The notes: generated by a model from the sequence alone, not told the origin. A stretch of DNA of 64,000 nt from Ruminococcus flavefaciens ND2009 (GCF_000621785.1 NZ_JHXI01000018.1:1-64000); one strand, 5' to 3'. Positions 49,287 through 58,455 are shown, numbered from the stretch's first letter. Translations and numbers: made by a program.

Positions 49287-49988
49287 ATGATATCACCGGC
49301 AGAACGTAAAAAGATCGGTTTTTCTCTGCTGTCATCCCACAGCACAGAGATGAAAAAGTACGTTGATGTGTACGCTTTATACATTGAAAAGGGTTATACC
49401 AAGGATCTGTGCGAAGCCTACGCAGACGCCTTCATCGACAATGCGAAGAAGCCCTCGCCTTTCGATATAGTGCAGCTGGCATCGCTGTACGACAGGATCC
49501 ACGATTACAAGACCTCTTATTTCTATCTTGAAAAGCTGGAAGACAAAAAGCTCAGCGGCGACGAGAAATTCGGCTTCTGCACGGAAATGCTCAAGACCAT
49601 CAGCAAGATCGGCAACTGGCGTGACGCTGTGGACTTCCGCACTAAGAATATAAGCTTCTTACAGAAGTATACCACCAAGGCAACTCCCCAGCAGGAGGCA
49701 AAGCTCTACATCGCCCTTGCGCTGGCGGACTGTGCTTCAAAGAACTACCAGCAGGCACTGAAGCTCCTGAAATTCGGCTATAAGCCCCAGGGCAGCAAGG
49801 ATCTGACTCTCCTTGAGATCTTCATCACGGTGGTCTACATTTTCGCAAAGGCAGGCGACGAGGAGGGGCTTGACGGCGCCCTTCAGAACGCAGAGAGCTG
49901 TCTCAGGCTGTTCAAGCAGTTCGACTTTGCATGGCAGGGCTCCTACTACCGCAGACGTATCGAGGAGGCAGCCAACGGAATATTATAA
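49287..49988 (+). CDS. TPR-like helical protein, function unknown
   Basis: Predicted 233 residues, soluble and almost all helical. The paired-helix pattern (ASLYDRIHDYKTSYFYLEKL, LALADCASKNYQQALKLLKF, AGDEEGLDGALQNAESCL) is that of tetratricopeptide-like repeats. I do not recognise a named family. GGGGGG lies 7 nt before the ATG. It stands alone between a promoter and a terminator, and no partner gene is near. Confidence 0.6.
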   Translation: MISPAERKKIGFSLLSSHSTEMKKYVDVYALYIEKGYTKDLCEAYADAFIDNAKKPSPFDIVQLASLYDRIHDYKTSYFYLEKLEDKKLSGDEKFGFCTEMLKTISKIGNWRDAVDFRTKNISFLQKYTTKATPQQEAKLYIALALADCASKNYQQALKLLKFGYKPQGSKDLTLLEIFITVVYIFAKAGDEEGLDGALQNAESCLRLFKQFDFAWQGSYYRRRIEEAANGIL

Positions 49989-49995
49989 CAGAGGG

Positions 49996-50024
49996 CTCCG
50001 GAGACACACTTCGGAGCTTTTTTG
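49996..50024 (+). terminator. Terminator of the TPR-like gene
   Basis: GCTCCGGA / TTCGGAGC stem (one wobble) followed by TTTTTT. Confidence 0.85.
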
Positions 50025-50388
50025 TAGCACAAAAATCGTTAAAACAAAAAAATATATGAAAAATTTCCGTATGAATTATGAATTTTTTGAAAAGAGAATT
50101 TTTCACATAATTTAACCAACAACTTTGAGCTGTATAATCCGTTCCCGATATTACAAATTGTTAAAAACCGTGGTTTTTAAAGCACGAATTGTATAAACGC
50201 CCGAATCAACGTATCTGCGTTGATTTCCGAGCCTGTGCAACGCCCCTGAAAAGTTCCTGATACAGCAAAAAGCGCATATATTAACGATATATTAACAGAT
50301 AATATTTATGTTTTTGTTCATAATTACTTAATATAAATAATTGAATTTTATTTAGCAATATAGTGCTAATTTAGGGCAATATAATCAA
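50025..50388. other. AT-rich region without a gene
   Basis: No convincing ORF. It contains a possible promoter (TTTAAC-16-TATAAT, 50111-50138, plus). It also holds a perfect 9 bp palindrome TTAAAAACC-GT-GGTTTTTAA (50161-50180) and a hairpin AATCAACG/CGTTGATT (about 50204-50225). The composition is very AT-rich apart from 50195-50270. A small RNA is possible but not shown. Confidence 0.5.
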
Positions 50389-50848
50389 TTGAACTTTCTT
50401 CTCTCATGGGCTATAATACAATTGTTGGAAGAACAGAGACCGAAAAATCGGTCTCCATCCACCACATAATTACATCAAGATATATTATGTGTCCTGTAAC
50501 AAAATCGGCAATTATATCCTGTTTTTGCTTGATACGGTTTTAACTCCGCCGTGTCCATGTCACGTCAACCAGTTCCAAAAGACATCTTACTTATTCACAA
50601 CTGTTATTAAACATTAATGCCTATAATATGTTTAATCGCCTAAGGCAGTTTCTTGATCGCTTGAAACGTTACAGCAGTAGTGATAACACAGCAAAAGGAT
50701 ATATGGCACTACGGAATTTGTGCCTGCCGTACGGCATCTGCGTATAGAGGGTGCGCAGCCGCCAACTCGATAGCGACCTTGATTGGCTTTTGAGAGGGTG
50801 TCAATGAAGGTCGTTATTATTTTGCCAGTTCCGGTTCTATACCTATAT
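50389..50848 (+). ncRNA. Candidate structured non-coding RNA(s)
   Basis: Promoter TTGAAC (50389-50394), 17 bp, TATAAT (50412-50417). Downstream are hairpins GAGACCG/CGGTCTC and CACATAAT/ATTATGTG. A second -10-like TATAAT is at 50622-50627. After it lies a GC-rich block with several stems: GGCAC/GTGCC, GCCGTACGGC, CTGCG/CGCAG and CGACCTT/AAGGTCG. A strong terminator ends at 50878. The only long frame here (minus, reading through the terminator) is not protein-like. The RNA family could not be assigned; RNase P, tmRNA and SRP signatures were looked for and not found. Confidence 0.5.
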
Positions 50849-50878
50849 AAAAAAGGCTGTCTCAGGACAGCCTTTTTT
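50849..50878. terminator. Bidirectional terminator
   Basis: AAAAAAGGCTGTC-TCAG-GACAGCCTTTTTT, with T tracts on both strands. It ends the candidate RNA on plus and glmU on minus. Confidence 0.92.
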
Positions 50879-50888
50879 ACTTTTATTT

Positions 50889-52265
50889 TCACTTTCCGAG
50901 CTTGCTCTTCAGCTTTCTGAGAGTGTAGCCCTCGTTTATCTTCATGACGCCTCTGTCGATAGCCAGCGCATAGTCGGGAACGTCCCTTGTTACGGTGGTT
51001 CCTGCGGCAGTGTAAACAGCCTTGCCCAGCTTTACGGGAGCAATGAGATTGGTGTTGCAGCCGATGAAGCAATTATCGCCGATAACACAGCGGCTCTTGG
51101 CGATACCGTCATAGTTTACGGTAACTGTTCCGCAGCCGATGTTCACGCGCTTTCCGATGTCGCTGTCGCCCACGTAGGCAAGATGTGCGATTGCGGTCTT
51201 TTCACCGATGGTGGAGTTCTTTATCTCCACGAAGTCGCCTATCTTGGCTCCCGACTTCACAACGCTGTCGGGACGGATATGAACGTAAGGACCTATCTTT
51301 ACGCCTGCCTCTATCTCCGACTCGTAAGCCTGAACGGTGTGGAGGTTTACATCGTCGCCTATCTTACAGTTCTCCACCACGGTATTGGGACCTATCTTAC
51401 AGTTCCTGCCGATGGTGGTATTTTTTCTTATTATAGTATTGGGAAGTATCTCCGTACCCACGCCTATCTCAACGCCGCGCTCGATGACAACGCCGTCTGT
51501 GCAGGTGAACTCAACGCCGTTTGCCAGGTGCTTTTCGATAACAGCCATTCTCGCATAGGTATTCAGCTCAAGGAGGTCCTTTCTGTCGTTGGCACCTCTG
51601 ATGATGTCAGCGTTCTCGGACTTATAGGCGCCAGCGTTCTTGCCCTCGGAGAGAGCGATAGCGATAGTATCGGTGAGGTAATACTCATTCTGTACATTAT
51701 TATTGCTGAGCTTGCCCAGGAGCTCGATGAGGTCAGCTGTCCTGAACCAGTATGTGCCTGAGTTTACTTCCTTTATCTGACGCTGCTCCTCGGTGGCGTC
51801 CTTCTGCTCAACTATACCGCTGATACCGCCTGCCGAGCGGATTATCCTGCCGTAGCCGAAGGGATCTTCCAGCTCCGCAGTGATGACTGTTACAGCGTTT
51901 TTCTGCTGCTTGTGTATGATCAGAGACTCCTTTATGGTCTCGGCGTCGATGAAGGGAGCGTCTCCGCAGAGAACGAGGGTATTGCCGTCCGTATCCTCCT
52001 CAAGGAAGGGCACAGCCTGCTTCACCGCATGGCCTGTACCAAGTCTCTCTGCCTGGAGCACTGTCTTGTACTGACCGCCCAGATACTCGTCTATCATCTC
52101 GCCCTTGAAGCCCTTGACCACGCATATATCCGTAAGGTCAGCCGCTTCACAGGCTGATATTACCCAGCGGAGCATAGGCTCGCCCAGCACCTTGAAAAGA
52201 GGCTTGGGCATTTCCGCTTTCATGCGCTTGCCCTGTCCGCCTGCAAGAATTACTGCTTTATTCAT
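50889..52265 (-). CDS. glmU: Bifunctional UDP-N-acetylglucosamine pyrophosphorylase/GlcN-1-P acetyltransferase
   Basis: Predicted 458 residues, family length. The N-terminal uridylyltransferase domain starts AVILAGGQGKRMKAEMPKPL. The C-terminal left-handed beta-helix has hexapeptide repeats (IGVGTEILPNTIIRKNTTIG, IGDFVEIKNSTIG, HLAYVGDSDIG). It makes UDP-GlcNAc for peptidoglycan. AGGAGGAACGAAT precedes the ATG. It stands alone on its strand, ending at the shared bidirectional terminator. Confidence 0.97.
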   Translation of the reverse strand: MNKAVILAGGQGKRMKAEMPKPLFKVLGEPMLRWVISACEAADLTDICVVKGFKGEMIDEYLGGQYKTVLQAERLGTGHAVKQAVPFLEEDTDGNTLVLCGDAPFIDAETIKESLIIHKQQKNAVTVITAELEDPFGYGRIIRSAGGISGIVEQKDATEEQRQIKEVNSGTYWFRTADLIELLGKLSNNNVQNEYYLTDTIAIALSEGKNAGAYKSENADIIRGANDRKDLLELNTYARMAVIEKHLANGVEFTCTDGVVIERGVEIGVGTEILPNTIIRKNTTIGRNCKIGPNTVVENCKIGDDVNLHTVQAYESEIEAGVKIGPYVHIRPDSVVKSGAKIGDFVEIKNSTIGEKTAIAHLAYVGDSDIGKRVNIGCGTVTVNYDGIAKSRCVIGDNCFIGCNTNLIAPVKLGKAVYTAAGTTVTRDVPDYALAIDRGVMKINEGYTLRKLKSKLGK

Positions 52266-52283
52266 ATTCGTTCCTCCTATATG

Positions 52284-53453
52284 TCAATTTTGAGTTTTAT
52301 CCTCTGGCGGAAAATTCTGCTTCAGATAGTCCTTCAGCATATCTTCCACATAATTGTTATGATAGCAATCTTCATATATTTTCAGTTCTGCATCTGTACC
52401 ATGTGAAATAAGTCTTTCATAGAGAGCCGTTGCTTCCTCAGTCATATTTTTATTGCCGTTATAGTTATCCTCGAAAGAAGGATTTTCTCTGCCGCCTGCA
52501 CATATGAACACGTTCTTATCCATAGCCTCATTGCGATCAAAATAGTCAAATTCACGTGTATACGCATAAGGATCTGTAATAACACTCGGATCGTAAAGCT
52601 TCTCATCAAAGGAATGATAATAATTCCAGAATGCCATGCTTCCCATTATGTATCTTGCAAATGGCTGATATTCATATTTGTCCGAATTGCAGAGAGCGTA
52701 GTGAGAGAACGTTCCTCCGCAGGAATGTCCGAAAAATACGGAGCGTGACTCGTCGATCTTATAGTTCAGAGCAACAGTCCGCATGAGGTCGTCAGTAATA
52801 AAATCGAGGAATTTATTCTGGCGAATTATAAATTTATCAAGCCGCTCTTCATCACCGCCGCCATTCCTGTCATAATCATAGCCGAGTGTAACGAATATCA
52901 GAGGAGCTGCTTCACCGTCGCTGATAAGTTGGCGAAGATCGGGTATTAATTTGAACCAATACGCAGGATCGGTCATCAGAAATACAGGATATTTCTTGTT
53001 TTCATCATAGTCAGGTGGAAGTATGACATGGACGAGAAAGTCTGTGTCAAGCTGTTCATCGTATATTTTTATCTCTCGGATATCATCAGTGAATTTCTTC
53101 ACTTTAAGTTCCGTAGAATCAGGCAGGGGGTAGAAATTACGACCGTTTTTGCTCAGGCTGAAACACTTGGCAGAATCAAGCATTGTATACTCACGGAAGC
53201 TTGATCTTTCCTTTTCCTTGTCGGTCATATTCTCCGAGCAGATAAGCCCATCGTAGTATTCAACGGTCACTTTTGTTGTCGGTTCCGTTGCAGGCTCTGT
53301 TTCTGCCTCTGTTGCAGCTTCCGCAGTTGTCGCAGTTGTCGCGGCAGCTGTAGTTTCCACCGTAGCAGACGAGGTCTCGCCTTTTCCCGCGCAGGAAGCA
53401 GCCGAAGCCGCCATAAGTCCGCACAACATAAGTGTCAGTGCTTTGTTCTTCAT
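52284..53453 (-). CDS. Lipoprotein esterase (PF00756-like), tandem copy 1
   Basis: Predicted 389 residues from ATG 53453; the upstream in-frame ATG contains the Shine-Dalgarno GGAG and is rejected. The lipobox ends in AASSC-type sequence (MAASAASCAG), followed by a Thr/Ala/Glu linker. The catalytic domain has VHVILPPDYDENKKYPV, the nucleophile elbow GHSCGG near residue 240, and a late CYHNNY with the presumed His. This is the esterase D/enterochelin-esterase-like alpha/beta hydrolase family. Probably acts on the cell surface; substrate unknown. Confidence 0.8.
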   Translation of the reverse strand: MKNKALTLMLCGLMAASAASCAGKGETSSATVETTAAATTATTAEAATEAETEPATEPTTKVTVEYYDGLICSENMTDKEKERSSFREYTMLDSAKCFSLSKNGRNFYPLPDSTELKVKKFTDDIREIKIYDEQLDTDFLVHVILPPDYDENKKYPVFLMTDPAYWFKLIPDLRQLISDGEAAPLIFVTLGYDYDRNGGGDEERLDKFIIRQNKFLDFITDDLMRTVALNYKIDESRSVFFGHSCGGTFSHYALCNSDKYEYQPFARYIMGSMAFWNYYHSFDEKLYDPSVITDPYAYTREFDYFDRNEAMDKNVFICAGGRENPSFEDNYNGNKNMTEEATALYERLISHGTDAELKIYEDCYHNNYVEDMLKDYLKQNFPPEDKTQN

Positions 53454-53477
53454 TGTATTCTCCATAGCGTAATAGTG

Positions 53478-54617
53478 TCAGTTCTCAGGCGGGAAATTCT
53501 GTTTCAGGTAATCCTTGAGCATATCTGCAAGATAATTGTTATGATAGCATTCTTCATATATCTTCAGTTCTGAGGGCACATCGTATGCGGCAAGCCTTTC
53601 CTGAAGCATTTTCGCCTCCTCGGGGATAGTGGGGAGGTCATCAGGTGCCTTGAAATCATAGTAATTCTCTCTGCCGCCTGCACATATCAGCACATTCTTG
53701 TCCATAGTCTCATTGCGGTCAAAATAATCGAACTCCCGCTGAAAAGCATACGGATCCTTAATGGAACTGTTGTCAAAATACTCCATATCGGGATAGAAAT
53801 ATGCGTAGAATGAGGGACTTCCTATTATATAGCTCCCGAAGGGCTGATAATCATACTTATCCGAATTGCAAAGGGCATAATGTGAAAACACCCCGCCAAA
53901 TGAATGCCCGAAAAATACGGAACGTGAAGCGTCCACCTTGTAATTGAGAGAAATGGTTTTCATAAGGTCATCGGTTATGAAATCGAGGAACTCTTTCTCC
54001 TGCAAAACAAATTTATTGAAGCGCTCCTCTTCCTCACGGGTATCATAGTCATAACCGAGTATTACAAATATCACGGGAGAAGCCTCGCCATCGTCGATGA
54101 GCTTCCATAGATCGGGAACTTTTTTCAGATGATACGCCGAATCAGTGATGAATACCACCGGGTATTCCTTGTCTTTGTCATAATTCGGCGGAAGTGTTAT
54201 GTGCACAAGGAACTGCTGGTCAAGCTGTTCGTCGTATATGGTCAGCTCGCGGAAATAATCCTTGATCTTGGTTATCTTCGTTATATCAGCGGGATAGAAA
54301 TAGTAGGAATTGCGTCCGTTTTCGCCTATCTCGAAGCATTTGTCAACATCAAGCAGCGTAAATTCGCGGAAACTTGATCTCTCCTTTTCCTTTTCGGTCA
54401 TATTATCCGAGCAGATAAGCCCGTCGTAGTATTCAACGGTCACTTTTGTTGTCGGTTCCGTTGCAGGCTCTGTTTCCGTCTCTGTTGCAGCTTCCGCAGT
54501 TGTCGCGGCAGCTGTAGTTTCCACCGTAGCAGACGAGGTCTCGCCTTTTCCCGTGCAGGAAACAGCAGAAACCGCCACAAGTCCGCACAGCATAAGTGTC
54601 AGTGCTTTGTTCTTCAT
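53478..54617 (-). CDS. Lipoprotein esterase (PF00756-like), tandem copy 2
   Basis: Predicted 379 residues. Same plan as copy 1: lipoprotein signal ending VSAVSC, Thr/Glu-rich linker, LPPNYDKDKEYPV, nucleophile GHSFGG, late CYHNNY. The first about 75 codons are nearly identical in DNA to copy 1, whereas the catalytic domains have diverged more. AAGGAG lies before the ATG. The stop is 24 bp before the start of copy 1. The pair arose by tandem duplication. Confidence 0.8.
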   Translation of the reverse strand: MKNKALTLMLCGLVAVSAVSCTGKGETSSATVETTAAATTAEAATETETEPATEPTTKVTVEYYDGLICSDNMTEKEKERSSFREFTLLDVDKCFEIGENGRNSYYFYPADITKITKIKDYFRELTIYDEQLDQQFLVHITLPPNYDKDKEYPVVFITDSAYHLKKVPDLWKLIDDGEASPVIFVILGYDYDTREEEERFNKFVLQEKEFLDFITDDLMKTISLNYKVDASRSVFFGHSFGGVFSHYALCNSDKYDYQPFGSYIIGSPSFYAYFYPDMEYFDNSSIKDPYAFQREFDYFDRNETMDKNVLICAGGRENYYDFKAPDDLPTIPEEAKMLQERLAAYDVPSELKIYEECYHNNYLADMLKDYLKQNFPPEN

Positions 54618-54674
54618 TTATCCTTTTCTCCTTATTGCATTGTATTCTGTGTCTCTTTATGTTATTTCCGCTTA

Positions 54675-55238
54675 TCAGCCCTGTGACGCCTGATTATCAG
54701 CTGCAGCCTCAAGGGTTGCCTCGTCCATGGGGATCAGCTTCCAGCCCTCGCCGTCAACATTAACGACGATAATGTCCTCGTCAAAGGACTCGTCCTTGCC
54801 GTTCTCCGTTGTAACCACCGTCATTTTCAGCTTATATCCGTCAGATACCTTATAGGGACCTGCGCTTACTTTGAGCATCTGTGCATAGGTGTCAAAATAA
54901 GCTCCTGCACCCTGTATAGCCTTGTCGCTGAGCTTTACCTCTCCCGAGGTGGTACAGCTCTTGTATGAGCCTGTCGAGCCTGTTTTCATAGCGGATTCAA
55001 GCTGATCCATGAGACCGCTGTCCTTGAGTCCCGAAACCAGTTCATCGGGATACATACAGGTGAGCATCTCATTGCTCTTGCCGCCGAAAACGTTTTCGGA
55101 GAAATCGCTTACGCAGGTATCGGCAGCTGCGGGCAGAAGCCTGCTTGCAGCCTTATCGCTGTCCTTCTTGCTGCTGCATGAAACTGCTGCACAGCCCATA
55201 AGTGCCAGTGAAAGCACAGTCGCTATAATTCTTTTCAT
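54675..55238 (-). CDS. Lipoprotein of unknown function
   Basis: Predicted 187 residues from ATG 55238 (AAGGAG 6 nt upstream). The lipobox is in ALMGCAAVSCSS, so Cys anchors the mature protein. The mature part is a mixed alpha/beta domain with a C-terminal strand pair (VVNVDGEGWKLIPMDE), like NTF2-type or DUF4878-type secreted domains. Not recognised precisely. It lies 57 bp upstream of the esterase pair on the same strand and may be cotranscribed. Confidence 0.6.
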   Translation of the reverse strand: MKRIIATVLSLALMGCAAVSCSSKKDSDKAASRLLPAAADTCVSDFSENVFGGKSNEMLTCMYPDELVSGLKDSGLMDQLESAMKTGSTGSYKSCTTSGEVKLSDKAIQGAGAYFDTYAQMLKVSAGPYKVSDGYKLKMTVVTTENGKDESFDEDIIVVNVDGEGWKLIPMDEATLEAAADNQASQG

Positions 55239-55431
55239 AATAAACTCCTTGTTATTCAACCGATTTTGCAGCTTTTCATAAGAGCTGCCATGTATTTATT
55301 TTTACATACTTTAACAATAAATGCAAGCTTTTTTCGCAGAAAACAAAGTGGTTTGTTAAATTTTGTACAAACTGCAATAAAATAAAGGGGTAATTTTTGT
55401 CATCACATATATGGTAATTTTTTCTCAGATG

Positions 55432-55440
55432 TGTTATAAT
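55432..55440 (+). promoter_or_regulatory. Extended -10 promoter of ppdK
   Basis: TGTTATAAT (TATAAT at 55435-55440), an extended -10 with a poor -35. It fits the strong-expression codon bias of the gene. Confidence 0.6.
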
Positions 55441-55506
55441 AGGTATAACTCGGATAATGCCCTCAGGGTTCTTGTCCGGTAATGTTAAAAATGGAGGTAT
55501 ACACCA

Positions 55507-58134
55507 ATGGCAAATAAGTATTGTTACCTTTTCTCAGAGGGTAATGCCAACATGAGAGAGCTTCTCGGCGGTAAGGGCGCAAACCTGGCTGAGATGACAA
55601 ACATCGGTCTCCCTGTTCCCCAGGGCTTCACGATCACAACAGAGGCTTGTACTCAGTATTATGAGGACGGCGGTATCTCTGATGAGATCCAGGCTGAGAT
55701 CAATGAGTACATCACAAAGATGGAAGGAATCACCGGCAAGAAGTTCGGCGACAAGGAGAATCCTCTCCTCGTTTCTGTACGTTCTGGTGCAAGAGCTTCA
55801 ATGCCCGGTATGATGGATACAATCCTTAACCTCGGTCTCAATGAGACAGTTGTTAACACAATCGCTGAAAAGTCCAACAACCCCAGATGGGCTTGGGACT
55901 GCTACAGAAGATTCATCCAGATGTATTCTGACGTAGTTATGGAAGTTGGTAAGAAGTACTTTGAAGAGCTTATCGACAAGATGAAGGAAGAAAAGGGCGT
56001 TACACAGGACGTTGAGCTTACAGCTGAGGACCTCAAGACTCTCGCTGGTCAGTTCAAGGCTGAGTACAAGGCTAAGATCGGTGTAGACTTCCCTGACGAT
56101 CCTAAGGAGCAGCTCATGGGAGCTATCAAGGCTGTATTCCGTTCATGGGACAACCCCAGAGCTAACGTTTACAGACGTGATAACGATATTCCTTTCTCAT
56201 GGGGTACTGCTGTTAACGTACAGTCAATGGCATTCGGTAACATGGGCGACGACTGCGGTACAGGTGTTGCCTTCACAAGAGATCCTGCTACAGGTGAGAA
56301 GAAGCTCATGGGCGAGTTCCTTACAAACGCTCAGGGCGAGGACGTTGTTGCAGGCGTTCGTACTCCTATGCCTATCCAGCAGATGGCTGAGACATTCCCT
56401 GAGGCTTTCAAGCAGTTCCAGGAAGTTTGCCAGACTCTCGAAAATCACTATCACGATATGCAGGATATGGAGTTCACTGTTGAGAACAAGAAGCTCTATA
56501 TGCTCCAGACAAGAAACGGTAAGAGAACTGCACAGGCTGCTCTCAAGATCGCTTGCGACCTCGTTGATGAGGGCATGAAGACAGAGCAGGAAGCTGTTGC
56601 AATGATCGACCCCAGAAACCTCGATACACTTCTCCACCCCCAGTTCGATACAAAGGCTCTCAAGGCTGCTACTCCTATCGGCAAGGGTCTCGGTGCTTCA
56701 CCCGGAGCTGCTTGCGGTAAGATCGTATTCACAGCTGACGACGCTGTTGAGTGGGCTGCAAAGGGCGAGAAGGTAGTTCTCGTTCGTCTCGAGACATCAC
56801 CTGAGGACATCACAGGTATGAAGGCTGCTCAGGGTATCCTGACAGTTCGCGGCGGTATGACTTCACACGCTGCTGTTGTTGCCCGTGGTATGGGTGAGTG
56901 CTGCGTATCAGGCTGCGGCGACATCAAGATGGATGAAGCTAACAAGAAGTTTGAGCTCGGCGGAAAGACATTCAACGAGGGAGACTACATCTCCATCGAT
57001 GGTACAACAGGTAACATCTACGACGGTATCATTCCTACAGTAGACGCTCAGATCGCAGGCGAGTTCGGAAGGATCATGGCTTGGGCTGACAAGTACAGAA
57101 CTCTCAAGGTTCGTACAAACGCTGATACTCCTGCTGACGCTAAGAAGGCAAGAGAGCTCGGCGCTGAGGGTATCGGTCTCTGCCGTACAGAGCACATGTT
57201 CTTCGAGGCTGACAGAATCGCTGCTTTCCGTGAGATGATCTGCTCAGATACAGTTGAAGGAAGAGAAGCTGCTCTCGCTAAGATCGAGCCTATGCAGCAG
57301 GGCGATTTCGAGGCTCTCTATGAGGCTCTCGAGGGCAACCCTGTAACAATCAGATTCCTGGATCCTCCTCTCCACGAGTTCGTTCCCACAGAGGAAGCTG
57401 ACATCGAGGCTCTCGCTAAGGCACAGGGCAAGTCAGTTCAGGACATCAAGAACATCATCGCTTCACTCCACGAGTTCAACCCCATGATGGGTCACAGAGG
57501 ATGCCGTCTTGCTGTAACATATCCTGAGATCGCTAAGATGCAGACAAAGGCTGTTATCAAGGCTGCTATCAATGTTAAGAAGAACCACCCCGACTGGAAC
57601 GTTAAGCCCGAGATCATGATTCCTCTCGTAGGCGACGTTAAGGAGCTCAAGTTCGTTAAGAAGGTCGTTGTTGAGACTGCTGACGCTGTTATCGCTGAGG
57701 CTGGCGCAAACCTTGAGTACGAAGTTGGTACAATGATCGAGATCCCCAGAGCTGCTCTTACAGCTGACGAGATCGCTAAGAACGCTGACTTCTTCTGCTT
57801 CGGTACAAACGACCTTACTCAGATGACATACGGCTTCTCAAGAGACGACGCCGGTAAGTTCCTCGGCGCTTACTACGACAAGAAGATCTTCGAGAACGAT
57901 CCTTTCGCTAAGCTCGATCAGGCAGGCGTTGGTAAGCTCATGGAAATGGCTATCAAGCTCGGTAAGCCCCAGAATCCTAAGCTCCACTGCGGTATCTGCG
58001 GCGAGCACGGCGGCGATCCTACATCAGTTGAGTTCTGCCACAAGATCGGCCTCGACTATGTATCTTGCTCACCTTTCCGTGTTCCGATCGCTCGTCTGGC
58101 TGCTGCTCAGGCTGCTATCGCAGATAAGAGGTAA
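55507..58134 (+). CDS. ppdK: Pyruvate, phosphate dikinase
   Basis: Predicted 875 residues, the usual length. The N-terminal ATP-grasp domain begins with GGKGANLAEMTNIGLPVPQGF. The phosphohistidine swivel domain has GGMTSHAAVVARGMG (His454). The C-terminal PEP/pyruvate barrel contains GLCRTEHMF, FGTNDLTQM, and the active Cys in SCSPFRVPIARLAAAQA. It interconverts pyruvate+ATP+Pi and PEP+AMP+PPi. The codon use (GCT, ACA, GTT, CTC favoured) differs from most neighbours and suggests high expression. GGAGGT lies before the ATG. Confidence 0.98.
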   Translation: MANKYCYLFSEGNANMRELLGGKGANLAEMTNIGLPVPQGFTITTEACTQYYEDGGISDEIQAEINEYITKMEGITGKKFGDKENPLLVSVRSGARASMPGMMDTILNLGLNETVVNTIAEKSNNPRWAWDCYRRFIQMYSDVVMEVGKKYFEELIDKMKEEKGVTQDVELTAEDLKTLAGQFKAEYKAKIGVDFPDDPKEQLMGAIKAVFRSWDNPRANVYRRDNDIPFSWGTAVNVQSMAFGNMGDDCGTGVAFTRDPATGEKKLMGEFLTNAQGEDVVAGVRTPMPIQQMAETFPEAFKQFQEVCQTLENHYHDMQDMEFTVENKKLYMLQTRNGKRTAQAALKIACDLVDEGMKTEQEAVAMIDPRNLDTLLHPQFDTKALKAATPIGKGLGASPGAACGKIVFTADDAVEWAAKGEKVVLVRLETSPEDITGMKAAQGILTVRGGMTSHAAVVARGMGECCVSGCGDIKMDEANKKFELGGKTFNEGDYISIDGTTGNIYDGIIPTVDAQIAGEFGRIMAWADKYRTLKVRTNADTPADAKKARELGAEGIGLCRTEHMFFEADRIAAFREMICSDTVEGREAALAKIEPMQQGDFEALYEALEGNPVTIRFLDPPLHEFVPTEEADIEALAKAQGKSVQDIKNIIASLHEFNPMMGHRGCRLAVTYPEIAKMQTKAVIKAAINVKKNHPDWNVKPEIMIPLVGDVKELKFVKKVVVETADAVIAEAGANLEYEVGTMIEIPRAALTADEIAKNADFFCFGTNDLTQMTYGFSRDDAGKFLGAYYDKKIFENDPFAKLDQAGVGKLMEMAIKLGKPQNPKLHCGICGEHGGDPTSVEFCHKIGLDYVSCSPFRVPIARLAAAQAAIADKR

Positions 58135-58153
58135 GTTCGACTCGTTAGAGTTA

Positions 58154-58270
58154 ATGTGCAAATTCGATATAACATTGGAAGAAGCAAAGGCTTTCAGAGC
58201 CGCGAACGGACAGACGATAAAATCCAAAATATGGGAAGATATCAATGTTGAAGTTCGCATATGCGGATAA
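58154..58270 (+). CDS. Possible 38-residue small protein after ppdK
   Basis: ATG at 58154 to TAA at 58270 would encode MCKFDITLEEAKAFRAANGQ plus 18 more residues, ending in a strand-like VEVRICG. The composition is protein-like (regular amphipathic helix then strand), but no Shine-Dalgarno is visible. It could be a real small protein, a leftover of a decayed gene, or chance. Not assigned to a family. Confidence 0.35.
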   Translation: MCKFDITLEEAKAFRAANGQTIKSKIWEDINVEVRICG

Positions 58271-58286
58271 CTGATGTTAATAACAG

Positions 58287-58322
58287 TCCCCCTGAATCAT
58301 TTCGGTTCAGGGGGATTTTTTC
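58287..58322 (+). terminator. Terminator after ppdK
   Basis: TCCCCCTGAA / TTCAGGGGGA stem followed by TTTTTT. Confidence 0.92.
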
Positions 58323-58376
58323 AGTCTCATAGCGAGTAACATTTTGCACATAACAAAAATATTTTCTTCAAAACCC

Positions 58377-58405
58377 TTGACATTTCTTTCCTCATATGCT
58401 ATACT
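58377..58405 (+). promoter_or_regulatory. Promoter of the restriction-modification island
   Basis: Plus strand: TTGACA (58377-58382), 17 bp, TATACT (58400-58405), about 50 nt before the first gene. Confidence 0.8.
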
Positions 58406-58455
58406 ATCCGCAAGAGGTTACATAACGCTCATGACGATAAATTTTAGGAGGACTT

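Noticed and set aside
50389-50848. tmRNA, RNase P RNA or SRP RNA
   Set aside because: The diagnostic sequences (tmRNA tRNA-like ends, RNase P GAGGAAAGTCC block, SRP GGAAGNNAGCAGCC block) were looked for and are absent.
50632-51072. A 146-codon minus-strand frame overlapping the end of glmU
   Set aside because: It starts inside glmU in another frame and reads through a strong terminator hairpin; the remainder has no protein-like pattern. The region fits a structured RNA better.
57929-58153. Upstream extension of the small frame after ppdK into ppdK itself
   Set aside because: This part is only an alternate frame of ppdK, so only the section from ATG 58154 was considered.
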